Shown here in pieces: positions 46,150-56,113 of a stretch of DNA of 64,000 nucleotides. The notes beneath the pieces are model-generated. The model saw only the letters and a program-made list of their open reading frames with translations, ran no database searches and was not told where the DNA came from. The position numbers were made by a program, and so were the translations under genes. Source of the DNA: Pochonia chlamydosporia 170 (lineage: Eukaryota; Ascomycota; Sordariomycetes; Hypocreales; Clavicipitaceae); the NCBI RefSeq assembly GCF_001653235.2, contig NC_035793.1:2418001-2482000 (forward strand), read 5' to 3'. Within the stretch, counting starts at the first letter, position 1; the number at the start of each line of letters is the position of its first letter.

Positions 46150-48798
46150 ATGCCGACTGGCTCCGTCCTAGAGTTGCAGCAAAAACTGTTCAAGCGGATT
46201 GGTGTTGAGTCACTGCCGCGGAGGCAAGGACCCGCAACGAGGAGTCGTCATGGCTCATTTCAGTCTCTTGCACGGAAAGAGGAACGCAGATCAAAAAGAA
46301 CACGGAGGAAAGCCCAGAGATACTCGAAGCATCCTCCGGCGTCAGTGACGGAAACCGTGGAGAGCAATAAAGGGTATGATGGACGTGGAAAACCATCTGC
46401 AATACACCTTCATTCAACATCCGAATTTTCGCCAAAGGCGGAGGAGGACATGTTCATGGGCCATGACACAGCCAGCGGTTCCTCAGATGAGACCGAGGGT
46501 TGGGATGACTCGCTTGATAAAGACCTTGCGGAGAAGCCTAAACAGTCGCCAAAGGGAGGGTCGATATCCAAGACTCTCAAGGACAAGCTTGCTCAAGATG
46601 ATGCTGATATCGAAGAATTTGAGAGGAAGCTTGGTATGAGAAAGGGTCGTCGATCTCTACCGCAAGCGTTCAAAGACGATGGCCTTGATGAAATAATCGG
46701 CGAAATCGGTGAAGATACTGCCAGTAGTGAAGATGAGGTGAAGAAGCGGAAGCGTGCGTATGATGACTGGCTCTCCTTGAAAAGAAGAAAATCCGAGTCC
46801 GAGCCTATTGCACAGCCCTTCTCTGTTCGGGCATCTGGGCAGAGCTACGAATCGATTAGGGACGGCTCTGTGGATGATCTCACCGACGACAGCTCAGCGC
46901 ATTACTCTGATTTGCCTTACGACGACCCCGAGGATAGCCATGGCCGAGGCATTGATCACCGCCGTCGAGTCGGTGGCGAACCTGGCACGACGGTTGCTGA
47001 GTATGCCAATCACAGAGTCGATGAGCCTGGTGGCAACGACGAATCCATCAGAAGTGTCGACCCCCCTGAAAGAGAGAACCCCTATGTTGCGCCAACCGAA
47101 GGGAAGTCCATCTTCAAGTACATCCCTCCTTCGCGACGCCATGGAGGTGCAGGGTCAGAGCACCAAGCCCAGTCTCATCTGCAAAAGAGACTTCGTGGCT
47201 TAGTTAACCGATTGACTGACGCCAATATCATATCGATTTTGCAATCTGTTGAAGAAATATATCAGTCAAATGCTCGAGGAGAAGTTACGGAGATACTTAC
47301 TGATTCTATCCTGGCCCAAATGCGCAGAGCAGAAAGCCTCAATGACCAATTCTTCGTTTTAGTGGGCGGGTTTTCCGCCGCAGTTTACAAGATTACGGGT
47401 TCCAGCTTTGCGTCACATATGGTGCGACGTGTAGTCAACGAGTTCGGCGAATATTATGGCCAAGCCTCGGATCATGGCGGCAGCCACCAAGGGTTAACAA
47501 AGGAGTCCTCCAACTTCCTCACCTTCCTCACACAGCTATATGTTTTCGACGTGATTAGCTGTAGAATCATCTTTGATTTCATGGAAAAACTACTGGACAG
47601 CCTTTCTGAGCTGAATGTGGAATTACTGCTAAGAGTCTGTCGAATGGCTGGAAAGCTGTTGCGAAGAGATGACCCTCAAGCACTCAAGCATGTTTCTTAT
47701 GTGTTGAACTCTTCCGTCAACAAGCTTGGGTATACGAATGTCTCAGTACGCACGAAGTTCATGATTGAGACAATTCAGGGCTTGAAGAATAGCAAGCCCA
47801 GAGCCAAGGGAATGGACTCCGCCATAGTGTCTGAGCACGTTCTTCGCATGAAAAAGCGTCTTGGTGAACTGAAATCGCAGTCTCGGAGGCTGGAAGGACT
47901 TGCGCCAATGGGCATTGGCCTCAAAGATATTGAGACCATAGACAAGCACGGCAGGTGGTGGCTTGTTGGCGCCAGCGTGCCAACGTACCACGATGCGGAA
48001 GAAAGGGCGAAAATAATATCTGCCGCTGCAGAAAGTGGCCATGAGAACACGCTGGATGATGAGGACATGGATTTTGTTCTACCGGATTATCCAAGCAAGG
48101 CAAAGGCGCAAGGTCTCAATACGACTGCCCAGGTCGCCATTTTTACGGCTATCATGTCGGCACTCAACTACGAACATGGCTATCGCCAATTCGTAGGGCT
48201 AAAACTAAAAAGAGATGAACAGTTGGAAATCACTCGGGTTCTTGTCCAATGTGTTGGAAGCGAACCCAGCTACAATGAATATTACGCATTGGTTGGGGGT
48301 CAGGCATGCGTAAATAGCAGGATACGATTTGCGTTTCAAGATCGCCTCTGGAAAACGTTTCGAAACTTAGGCGAATCCCTCTTTGGTGAGGGAGCAGAGG
48401 CTGATGAAGTGTCGGGAGGAGAAGGCCTGAGAAGCGAGCGTCGGTTGGGTAATATGGCTCAGTTCTACGCGTCACTTGTTGCGAATGGCCATCTGAGTAT
48501 CAGCCTTCTCAAACCTTTGGATCTCCCCGGCTTGAACCAATGGTCGGCGTTGTTTGTGGAGCTGTTCCTTCTGAGTCTACTCAGGGAATGCAAAAGGAAG
48601 AAGACTAATGAAGATATGAAAGTGGAGAGCGTTTTTGGGCCTGCCAAGGGCCAGCCTTCTCTTGCTGCCAATCTGCATTGGTTTCTCAGAAAGAGAATTC
48701 CCAAGTCTAAACATGTGCGGGACAGGGAGCGCAAGTCAATGCAGCTGGTATGGGAGAAGGCGCAAGAAACCGTACATGAATCTAAAAAAGCTGGTTAA
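46150..48798 (+). CDS. sgd1: Sgd1/NOM1-type nucleolar MIF4G-MA3 protein
   Basis: One exon, 882 aa from the ATG at 46150 (the frame is open from 46021 but begins with GTG). Order: a basic start with RKEERRSKRTRRKAQR, an acidic-basic disordered half (KGRRSLPQAFKDDGLDEII), the linker FKYIPPSRR, a MIF4G domain from about residue 345 (LQKRLRGLVNRLTDANIISILQSVEEIY...), and an MA3 domain toward the C-terminus (NTTAQVAIFTAIMSALNYEHGYRQF). Known role: Sgd1/NOM1 is a nucleolar factor for 18S rRNA maturation and small-subunit assembly, acting with the DEAD-box helicase Fal1. The absence of introns in a 2.6-kb gene is unusual beside its neighbours but not rare for this family. Confidence 0.93.
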   Translation: MPTGSVLELQQKLFKRIGVESLPRRQGPATRSRHGSFQSLARKEERRSKRTRRKAQRYSKHPPASVTETVESNKGYDGRGKPSAIHLHSTSEFSPKAEEDMFMGHDTASGSSDETEGWDDSLDKDLAEKPKQSPKGGSISKTLKDKLAQDDADIEEFERKLGMRKGRRSLPQAFKDDGLDEIIGEIGEDTASSEDEVKKRKRAYDDWLSLKRRKSESEPIAQPFSVRASGQSYESIRDGSVDDLTDDSSAHYSDLPYDDPEDSHGRGIDHRRRVGGEPGTTVAEYANHRVDEPGGNDESIRSVDPPERENPYVAPTEGKSIFKYIPPSRRHGGAGSEHQAQSHLQKRLRGLVNRLTDANIISILQSVEEIYQSNARGEVTEILTDSILAQMRRAESLNDQFFVLVGGFSAAVYKITGSSFASHMVRRVVNEFGEYYGQASDHGGSHQGLTKESSNFLTFLTQLYVFDVISCRIIFDFMEKLLDSLSELNVELLLRVCRMAGKLLRRDDPQALKHVSYVLNSSVNKLGYTNVSVRTKFMIETIQGLKNSKPRAKGMDSAIVSEHVLRMKKRLGELKSQSRRLEGLAPMGIGLKDIETIDKHGRWWLVGASVPTYHDAEERAKIISAAAESGHENTLDDEDMDFVLPDYPSKAKAQGLNTTAQVAIFTAIMSALNYEHGYRQFVGLKLKRDEQLEITRVLVQCVGSEPSYNEYYALVGGQACVNSRIRFAFQDRLWKTFRNLGESLFGEGAEADEVSGGEGLRSERRLGNMAQFYASLVANGHLSISLLKPLDLPGLNQWSALFVELFLLSLLRECKRKKTNEDMKVESVFGPAKGQPSLAANLHWFLRKRIPKSKHVRDRERKSMQLVWEKAQETVHESKKAG

Positions 48799-49654
48799 CG
48801 ACGACTCTTCGTTCCATGTTACGGTCAGACTATATAGCAGGAGGACTACCTACCTAGGTAGGTATCCAGCAAATTTCTAGGTTCCTGGTCATCGGCAGAT
48901 AGCAGCTTCAATAACAGACAACTAGATGAAAGTCTCGATACGTAAACGCAATCCAGCGCGTGGAACTATGATCCCATTGCCTTCACAATAGTCCCCTGTA
49001 TCCGTTCAGACTTCTGCCCCTGTGGTACAGAATGCGTTTTATTCACATCACATTCTGTGTGGGGAGCGTGTGTCGGGGGTGAGACCAACAGTCTGAGAAT
49101 CTACTCTTTTTGGGCCATGTGTCGACACTCAACTCTAGAGTACTCGGCCTGAAGACGATTATCGATTGCGTAAAGTATGATTCACATATTTGTATGAACC
49201 AGATTCCGCCTGCTTGAAGACTTCAGGTCGTCACCACCACCAACCTTCGCATTGTTGGCTCCTTGAAACTCACCAAGGACGCGGCTATGGTCGCCTCAAG
49301 GCGGAAACGCACGGTTGGGGGGCGGCCTTTGGTCCTGAGGCATAAAAGTGCACTAATTTCTCAAGAGACCCGCGCCCTAATTGGCCATCCCCTCATGCAT
49401 TGGATTACGTTGAGCTATTCCAGTCTCCATACAGTACGGAGAAGTTACTTGACCCGATGTTTTGAGGGAAGCGCCGGGTCCCAAAGAAAAATTACCAGTC
49501 GTTCCGGGGTCGCCCTGAAGTTTTGCCGCAAAGCCTCGCAGGAGCTCTCCGACGACACACGTCCGACTCACACCCTCAAACCTTCTTCTCTTTGTCAACA
49601 CATGTCATCCGGCACCCATTGACCATCCACAACCTGACATATCGGCATCCCAAG
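48799..49654. other. Intergenic region between SGD1 and LPD1
   Basis: No gene seen. An 18-nt CCTAGG-centred palindrome lies 48 nt after the SGD1 stop. The 3' half is a C/T-rich leader for LPD1. Confidence 0.5.
48847..48864. repeat. TACC/GGTA palindrome in the 3' flank of SGD1
   Basis: TACCTACCTAGGTAGGTA is a perfect 18-nt palindrome, probably inside the 3' UTR of SGD1, where the transcript could fold into a short hairpin. Confidence 0.8.
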
Positions 49655-51516
49655 ATGCTTAGTAGCCGCCTTGTGTCCAGAGTCGCCGCCAGGCAGTCGT
49701 CCTGGCAGCATTCGTCGTAAGTCATTTTGGTCAAGCAGCTGCCGCCAGGAATTGTGACGATGTGTCACTCTCCCTTCAGCGGAATTTTGACAAATAGCTC
49801 GATCTTCTAACTGCAGTATCTCTGGCAGCGTACCGAGCGTCGTTTCATCTCCAAGACTCTCCCGCTGGACTCGTGGATTCGCGTCTTCTTCCGGTTAGTA
49901 GACATGGCATTGCGAAGCTGTTCTGCCTGTGGCTGGGTTTTACATACACAAACTAACAGCCCTTTAGACGAGAAGGACCTTGTTATCATTGGAGGTGGTG
50001 TTGCCGGATATGTCGCCGCTATCAAGGCTGGCCAGGAAGGCATGAAAGTCAGGCTTCCTGCTTCGTCCCAGGGGCCGTTAGTTGCAATGGGCTAACCACA
50101 ATGTCTAGGTTGCTTGCATCGAAAAACGCGGCACACTTGGTGGGACTTGCCTCAACGTCGGATGCATCCCCTCGAAATCCCTCCTGAATAACTCCCATAT
50201 GTATCACCAGATCCTCCATGACACCAAAAACCGCGGAATCGAAGTAGGCGACGTCAAGCTTAACCTTGCAAACTTCATGAAGGCCAAAGATACTGCCGTC
50301 AACGGCCTCACCAAGGGTGTGGAATTTCTCCTCAAGAAAAATGGCGTCGAGTACATCAAAGGTGCAGGCTCGTTTCTCAACGAAAATGATATCAAAGTTG
50401 AGCTTAATGATGGCGGCGAAACGACTGTTCGAGGCAAAAACATTCTTATTGCTACTGGATCTGAAGCAACCCCTTTCCCAGGCCTTGAAATTGACGAGAA
50501 GCGTGTAATTACTAGCACTGGCGCCATTGCTCTGGACAAGATTCCGGAGACTATGGTTGTCATTGGCGGCGGGATCATTGGTCTGGAAATGGCGTCCGTG
50601 TGGTCCCGTCTAGGAACCAAGGTCACCGTCGTCGAATTCTTGGGCCAAATCGGCGGGCCTGGTATGGATGCAGAGATTGCAAAGGCAACGCAAAAACTAC
50701 TCAAGAGGCAAGGGATGGATTTCAAGCTGAATACCAAAGTCATCAGCGGCGACAAATCTGGCGAAAAAGTCACACTTGATGTTGATGCTGCGAAGGGTGG
50801 CAAACCCGAATCAGTAAGTTGGTCTTCATTCAAGCACACCTTGCATCGTTGCTCTCGTTTTCCCCATTTGTCGTATGAATACTAACCTCTCCTCCCAGCT
50901 GAACGCCGATGTTGTTTTGGTTGCCATTGGCCGCCGCCCTTACACGCAAGGGCTTGGCCTGGAAAATATCGGCATGGAGCTCGATGAACGCGGCCGCGTA
51001 ATTATTGATTCGGAATACCGAACGAAGATCCCACACATCCGATGCGTCGGCGACGTTACCTTCGGCCCAATGCTTGCCCACAAGGCTGAAGAAGAGGCTG
51101 TCGCTGTCGTGGAGTACATCAAGAAGGGGTACGGCCACGTCAACTATGGCTGTATCCCGTCTGTCATGTACACTTATCCTGAAGTTGCTTGGGTGGGCCA
51201 AAATGAGCAAGAGCTGAAGAACCAGAAAATCCCGTATCGTGTCGGAACTTTCCCATTCAGCGCCAACTCTCGCGCCAAGACCAATCTAGACACGGACGGT
51301 CTCGTCAAAATGCTTGCGGACCCAGAGACAGACAGACTTCTCGGCGTTCATATTATTGGGCCAAATGCCGGTGAGATGATCGCTGAAGGCACATTGGCTT
51401 TGGAGTACGGCGCATCTACAGAGGATATTGCACGAACTTGTCATGCTCATCCTACGCTGGCTGAGGCTTTCAAGGAGGCTGCCATGGCCACTAACTCGAA
51501 AGCGATTCACTTCTGA
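49655..51516 (+). CDS. lpd1: Dihydrolipoamide dehydrogenase, mitochondrial
   Basis: Five exons, 49655-49716, 49817-49893, 49968-50047, 50109-50813 and 50899-51516, give 513 aa. It is the E3 flavoprotein shared by pyruvate, 2-oxoglutarate and glycine-cleavage complexes, re-oxidising dihydrolipoyl groups with NAD. Landmarks: Arg/Ser-rich presequence across exons 1-2, FAD motif [14 protein letters not shown], redox pair C87-x4-C92 in [16 protein letters not shown] motif [25 protein letters not shown], and the catalytic H492-E497 dyad in CHAHPTLAE. Exons 1-3 are short and were fixed by phase and by the classical N-terminus. This gene makes a functional pair with PDC in pyruvate use but is not its neighbour. 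Confidence 0.97.
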
Positions 51517-53121
51517 AGCGTCAGCTATTTTCAAATGAAGCAACAAAAAAAAAAGCTCCGGCACAGAACCCAACACTAAAGGCCCTTGGCTCTTGATAGA
51601 CTAAGCTGGGTTCGCGGAGTATGCTGGCGGTGGTGGCATCGGACGCAGCCGCAGAGATGTTTTCAATCTGGAGGGATGATAAGCGCTTACCGGCCAGCCA
51701 TCATTGCTCCTGCTACTTCTAATTGTCTCTCGACATGTTGGCGGAGGAGGTCGTCATTGTTCCAAATATTCTCATTTTAGATGGTGTAAAATAGTAATGA
51801 ACCCCCTGTCATAAACGGACCACTTGTGCAAACATCAGATACCTAGCTACCTGCCTAGGTACTGAGTACGGAGTCGCGGCTGGCTTGTGGGCCGGGTGGT
51901 GTGGTGTGAACACCGGCCTCTGCACCTGACATGTTCTTGTCTCCATGTCCGTTGAATGCCTAGATCGACTAAACCATGTGGTCCTGATTCGGACAATAGT
52001 GTGATCAGACTGCCACTTGCCGGACGCAAGTCCACGATTCGGTCGCAATCGCGCTCGGCGCCTTGAAGCCATCATCAATCAACCAACCTGACTTCATGTA
52101 CTCATCCATCGTAACTCCAATCGTGTGCCACTTTATTTCAACTCAAATGCCTCTCCTCAGGGCAGGCTTAGTACCTAGGTAGTTACGGCGTTAAGTATTG
52201 CTCGGGGTGCTATTATGTTTGCTTGGGATGCGTAACGCCCCATTAACTACCTAGGTACCACTTCCAGATAATCACTATATACCTTTTCCTTGGAGAGCAA
52301 TTACCATATTTACTTAAGCCTTACCCTTACTTTTCGGGAAAATTAGAGAGTAAAACTCTATTCTTGCTTGTAGCGCTGTGAGTATAATTGCCAATCTAGC
52401 AGCATATATGCTGTCCTGCTAGACTTAGGAAATGCAATTGGTAGACAGGTACCTTGCGTAGCTCTCGGGGCCTGGAAGGGAAGTTAGTAGGGTGTTAAGC
52501 ACCCCGAGCAAAAATTGACAGCACCCCGAGCAATACCAGGTCCAGATGTCACGGCGTCAAGTCGTTTCAACATATACCTAGTACCTATAGGCAAGTACCC
52601 TGGGCAAATGGTCCCGGTCCTTGCCCCACCTCCCCCAGCCCCCTTGCTCTCAGCGGCCGAACTGAAGAGGCTGAGCTGATTGGAGTCAAGTTTGCCAACG
52701 AATTTGTTCTCAGCGGCCTCGTGTCTTCTCCACTGCCTCCCTGTATACCCAGGTCAGGTACGTGGTTGTTCATCAGGCCTCAGGACAGATCAGATTAGCC
52801 TTTCACCACCAATGGCAAACTAGAAGTTCTTTTCGTAAACGGAACATCAGCAAAAGGCCACGAGCTTGCGCAAACGAAACGGTGTCAATACTTTGCGCTT
52901 GACGAAGCTGCTGCCACCCCACTTCTCGGACACCCGGTCTCGACTGCTACGTCCAAGCACCTGTCACCAAAGGGTTGAACTGGACATCAATCACTCCTTT
53001 GGTATATTTAGCTGCTGCGGGAGGATCCTCATGACAGTTCCTGGGTATTCGATCTTCTCCTAAACAGAATAGGTGCCTCACAGCTATTGTATCTGGCTAA
53101 AATCTCTTCGGATCAAACTCC
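51517..53121. other. Intergenic region containing the second MITE copy
   Basis: No gene supported. A palindromic stretch at 51840-51872 (CCTAGCTACCTGCCTAGGTACTGAGTACGGAG in pieces) precedes the MITE copy at 52195-52536. A further CCTAGTACCTATAGG-like word lies near 52576. Confidence 0.55.
52195..52536. mobile_element. Second, decayed copy of the hAT-like MITE
   Basis: 342 bp, colinear with the copy at 38386-38704 (shared ccacttccagat-tcactatat, agcaattaccat, gtaaaactct, gctgtcctgc, aggaaat). Its inverted ends begin GTATTGCTCGGGGTGCT, and each arm has two TTGCTCGGGG-type units. It differs from the first copy chiefly by C-to-T and G-to-A changes and lacks any coding frame. An immediate exact target duplication is not seen; an 11/12 match, ACGGCGTTAAGT at 52185 and ACGGCGTCAAGT at 52551, lies at the left edge and 14 bp past the right edge, so the boundary is uncertain. 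Confidence 0.75.
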
Positions 53122-54905
53122 ATGGACACAACCTCAATGCCTCCGGGTGGCCGGACCTACCCTTGCTTGTCTCGTAGGGAGGTCGAGAATCTTATTGCAA
53201 AAGGCCACAAAATTGTCATTTTCAACCAACATGTGCTAAAGGTTGATCCATGGCTACCTTACCACCCAGGTGGCGAGAAGGCTTTGCTGCACATGGTGGG
53301 CAAGGACGCTACAGATGAAATCCAAGCGTACGCCATTTGATTCCCCGACAGCTGCTGGCTCTATAATGGTGAACTCTGCTAACCCATTGAGTCCTATCTG
53401 GGCGTCATTCCAGACTTCATTCTACCGATGCCCAAGAGCAAATGTTACGGTATCGAGTTGGCAAGATTGACGGTGTTTGGGCCAACTTCACACCGCCAAT
53501 TCAAGGCGGGTTCTTTCGTCCACTGTTGAATGCGGATAATCTTGATTGCAAGGATCCGTATGTCCCAAAAGACTTAACTTCAAGCGCTTCCAGCTCTAGA
53601 TCGCCGTCGCCAGTGTTTGATGATGAGGCTGAAAGAGTGAGAAGACGCAGGTTGGCCAAGGACCATCCTCCAAGAACTGCATCAATATCCTCGCAATCCA
53701 GTATGGAACCTGATACAACCGGAATGTCCTACCTGGATGCTCTCACAAGAGAGGAGATCAGTCTCGACATCGACAGGTACCCTGAGGTTGATTTGGCCAC
53801 GCAGCAAGAAATAGCGGCAAAATTCAGAGACTTGAATAGGCGCATTATTGACCAGGGCCTTTACGAATGCAGTCGGACTGCTTATGTTTATGAATGCTGC
53901 CGATATTTCGGGTTATTTGCCGCCATGTTCATTTCTCTCATGTATGGCCAATATGCGTTGGGTGCATTCTGCTTGGGCCTTGCATGGCATCAACTTGTCT
54001 TCCTTGCTCATGACGCCGGGCATTTGGCAATCACCCACGATTACCAAATCGACACTCTTATTGGTATATTCGTTGCCGATTTTATCGGTGGCTTGTCACT
54101 TGGTTGGTGGAAGAGGAACCACAATGTTCATCACATTGTCACTAATGCGCCGGAACACGATCCTGATATTGAACATATGCCCCTCTTCGCCGTCACACAT
54201 CGGCTACTGGAAAGCTTACGGTCGTCATACTACGATCGGGTTATGGAATATGATGCAGTTGCCAAGGCTTTGTTGAAGATTCAGGCTTGGACGTACTACC
54301 CTCTTCTTGCACTTGGACGATTCAACCTCTACCGTTTGTCGTGGGATTATATCATTGCTCGTCGAGGCCCAAGACGTGGCCCTGGAGCTTGGCACTGGTA
54401 CCTAGAAATTTGTGGACAGTTGTTCTTCTGGGCGTGGTTTGGCTATGGCATTTTGTATAAGATGCTACCTGATGGCTGGACACGCTTCATGTTCGTCATG
54501 GTGAGCCATGTCACCTCATCGCCGCTCCATGTGCAAATTGTGCTCTCCCATTTTGCCATGAGCACCTGCGACCTCGGCCCGCAAGAATCCTTTGCTCAGC
54601 GAATGCTCCGAACCACGATGGACGTAGAGTGCCCGCCATGGCTTGATTTCATACATGGAGGACTGCAGTTTCAAGCCATCCATCACCTCTTTCCACGCAT
54701 GCCGAGGCACAATCTTCGCAAAACCCAACGGCTGGTAGTAGAGTTTTGTCAAGAGGTGGGCATTCCCTACGCGCTTTATGGGTTTGCAGATGCAAACAAG
54801 GCCGTTATTGGTCGTCTGGCAGAAGTCTCCAGACAGGCTGCCATTCTTGCAAAATGCCAACAGACGGTTGCTCGAAATGGCGGAGTCTTTGGACACCATC
54901 ACTAA
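53122..54905 (+). CDS. Cytochrome b5-fused front-end desaturase, probably sphingolipid delta-8 desaturase
   Basis: Two exons, 53122-53327 and 53414-54905, give 565 aa. The N-terminal cytochrome b5 domain has axial ligands H48 in HPGG and H71 in ALHS, the latter formed at the splice. A Ser-rich linker leads to the membrane desaturase domain with three histidine boxes: HDAGH (268-272), HNVHH (305-309) and QFQAIHH (487-493). The Q in box three marks front-end desaturases. Known family role: introduces a delta-8 double bond into the sphingoid base of ceramides in the ER, giving the 4,8-diene of fungal glucosylceramides. Delta-6 or delta-5 fatty acid desaturases share the layout, but fungal genes of this length and His-box spelling are mostly delta-8. 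Confidence 0.9.
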
Positions 54906-56113
54906 TGTAGGATATGCAATTTCGGAAGCTTTTTTAGAGCTGCCTACCCAGGTACTTAGATATTTGTCATGTCTTGACATTTTTCTTCCTTTCTATCTTG
55001 CAAACCCTCCTGTCTAACTACCCAGGTACATACCTACCTACCCGTAGGTCGGACTACTTAGGTATGTAGATGCTTTACAAATGCCTACCTAGGGATAGGG
55101 GACTCAGGTCGTAACAGAGCAATTTTCCAGCCAAGGGGGCGGCGACTATTTATCAGGCCTTGAGAGCCGTCAAATAAATTTGATGTGGTCAAATAATTGG
55201 GTGCCAGCGTGGAATTGCACCAGACAGTCATCTGGATCAGGATAGGTGTAAACACACGAGGGCAGCTATCAGTACAGTATATCACGCCGGCGCTGTAGCA
55301 TCCCATCTACCTACCTAGATGCTTAGGTAGGTATGATTAACTTCAATTTTGAATATATATATGGCCCTGGCCCTTCTCGCGCTCTTGCCACACACAGGAA
55401 AGACAACAACATTGAAATATCAGAACATCGAAAGAACTTGACCGTGTGGCAACATTGAAGATTAAAGCAACCAGGTCGATGTCGGCTCCAGTCCCAGTTG
55501 AGGAGACACACACATCCCCACACTCAAATAGCTGAGGTACCAGGCCTACTTACCAAGGTACGTACCTAGCTAGGTACAGTATCGGACGGGTGGCTAACAG
55601 CCAGGCAGCCCACAGCCCACCACACCAAAACCACCACCAGACACACCAAAGTCCTGTCTGTCTGGTGCGGTGACCTTGACTTATGACTGATTTAATCAAA
55701 GAACATTGAATCCCAACCCCGGCACCGCGCTTCGTTTCCTGTGTTTCAAGACCCGCCAAACCATTGAACAACCATCAACACTACAAGCTCAGACCTGCAC
55801 CGGCAATACACCACGCTCCCTGACACTCAAGGATCCTGTTTTGGGGCCGCATAGCAGGCATATAACTAAACGGCCTCTCTTCATCCTTGTCGATAACAGC
55901 ACGCGTCACTGTCTGTGTTCTCCGGGAGGCGCACAACGACTTGCGGCTTTCGCTGGCCTGTGATCGTGGTGGCCAAAGGCTCTCCGTGGCGGCTTACTAC
56001 CCTCAGTGTCGTTTCGAAATCTTAGTGTATTGCTTCCTTTTGCTTATAGAGAAGTGAAAGAAGACCTACTCAAACACGGACGGCCATTCCCCAAGCATGG
56101 TCTAGCAGCCATC
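54906..56113. other. Intergenic region rich in TACC/GGTA words
   Basis: No gene is supported. Imperfect CCTA/TAGG palindromes occur at 54941-54958, 55018-55095, 55305-55332 and 55535-55580, the densest run in the window. CACCAGAC and GGTGTG words lie at 55615-55670. A C/T-rich leader precedes VAC14. Confidence 0.5.

Noticed and set aside
52185..52562. Target-site duplication for the second MITE copy
   Set aside because: The near-repeat ACGGCGTYAAGT overlaps the left end by two bases and lies 14 bp beyond the right end, so it cannot be accepted as a clean duplication.
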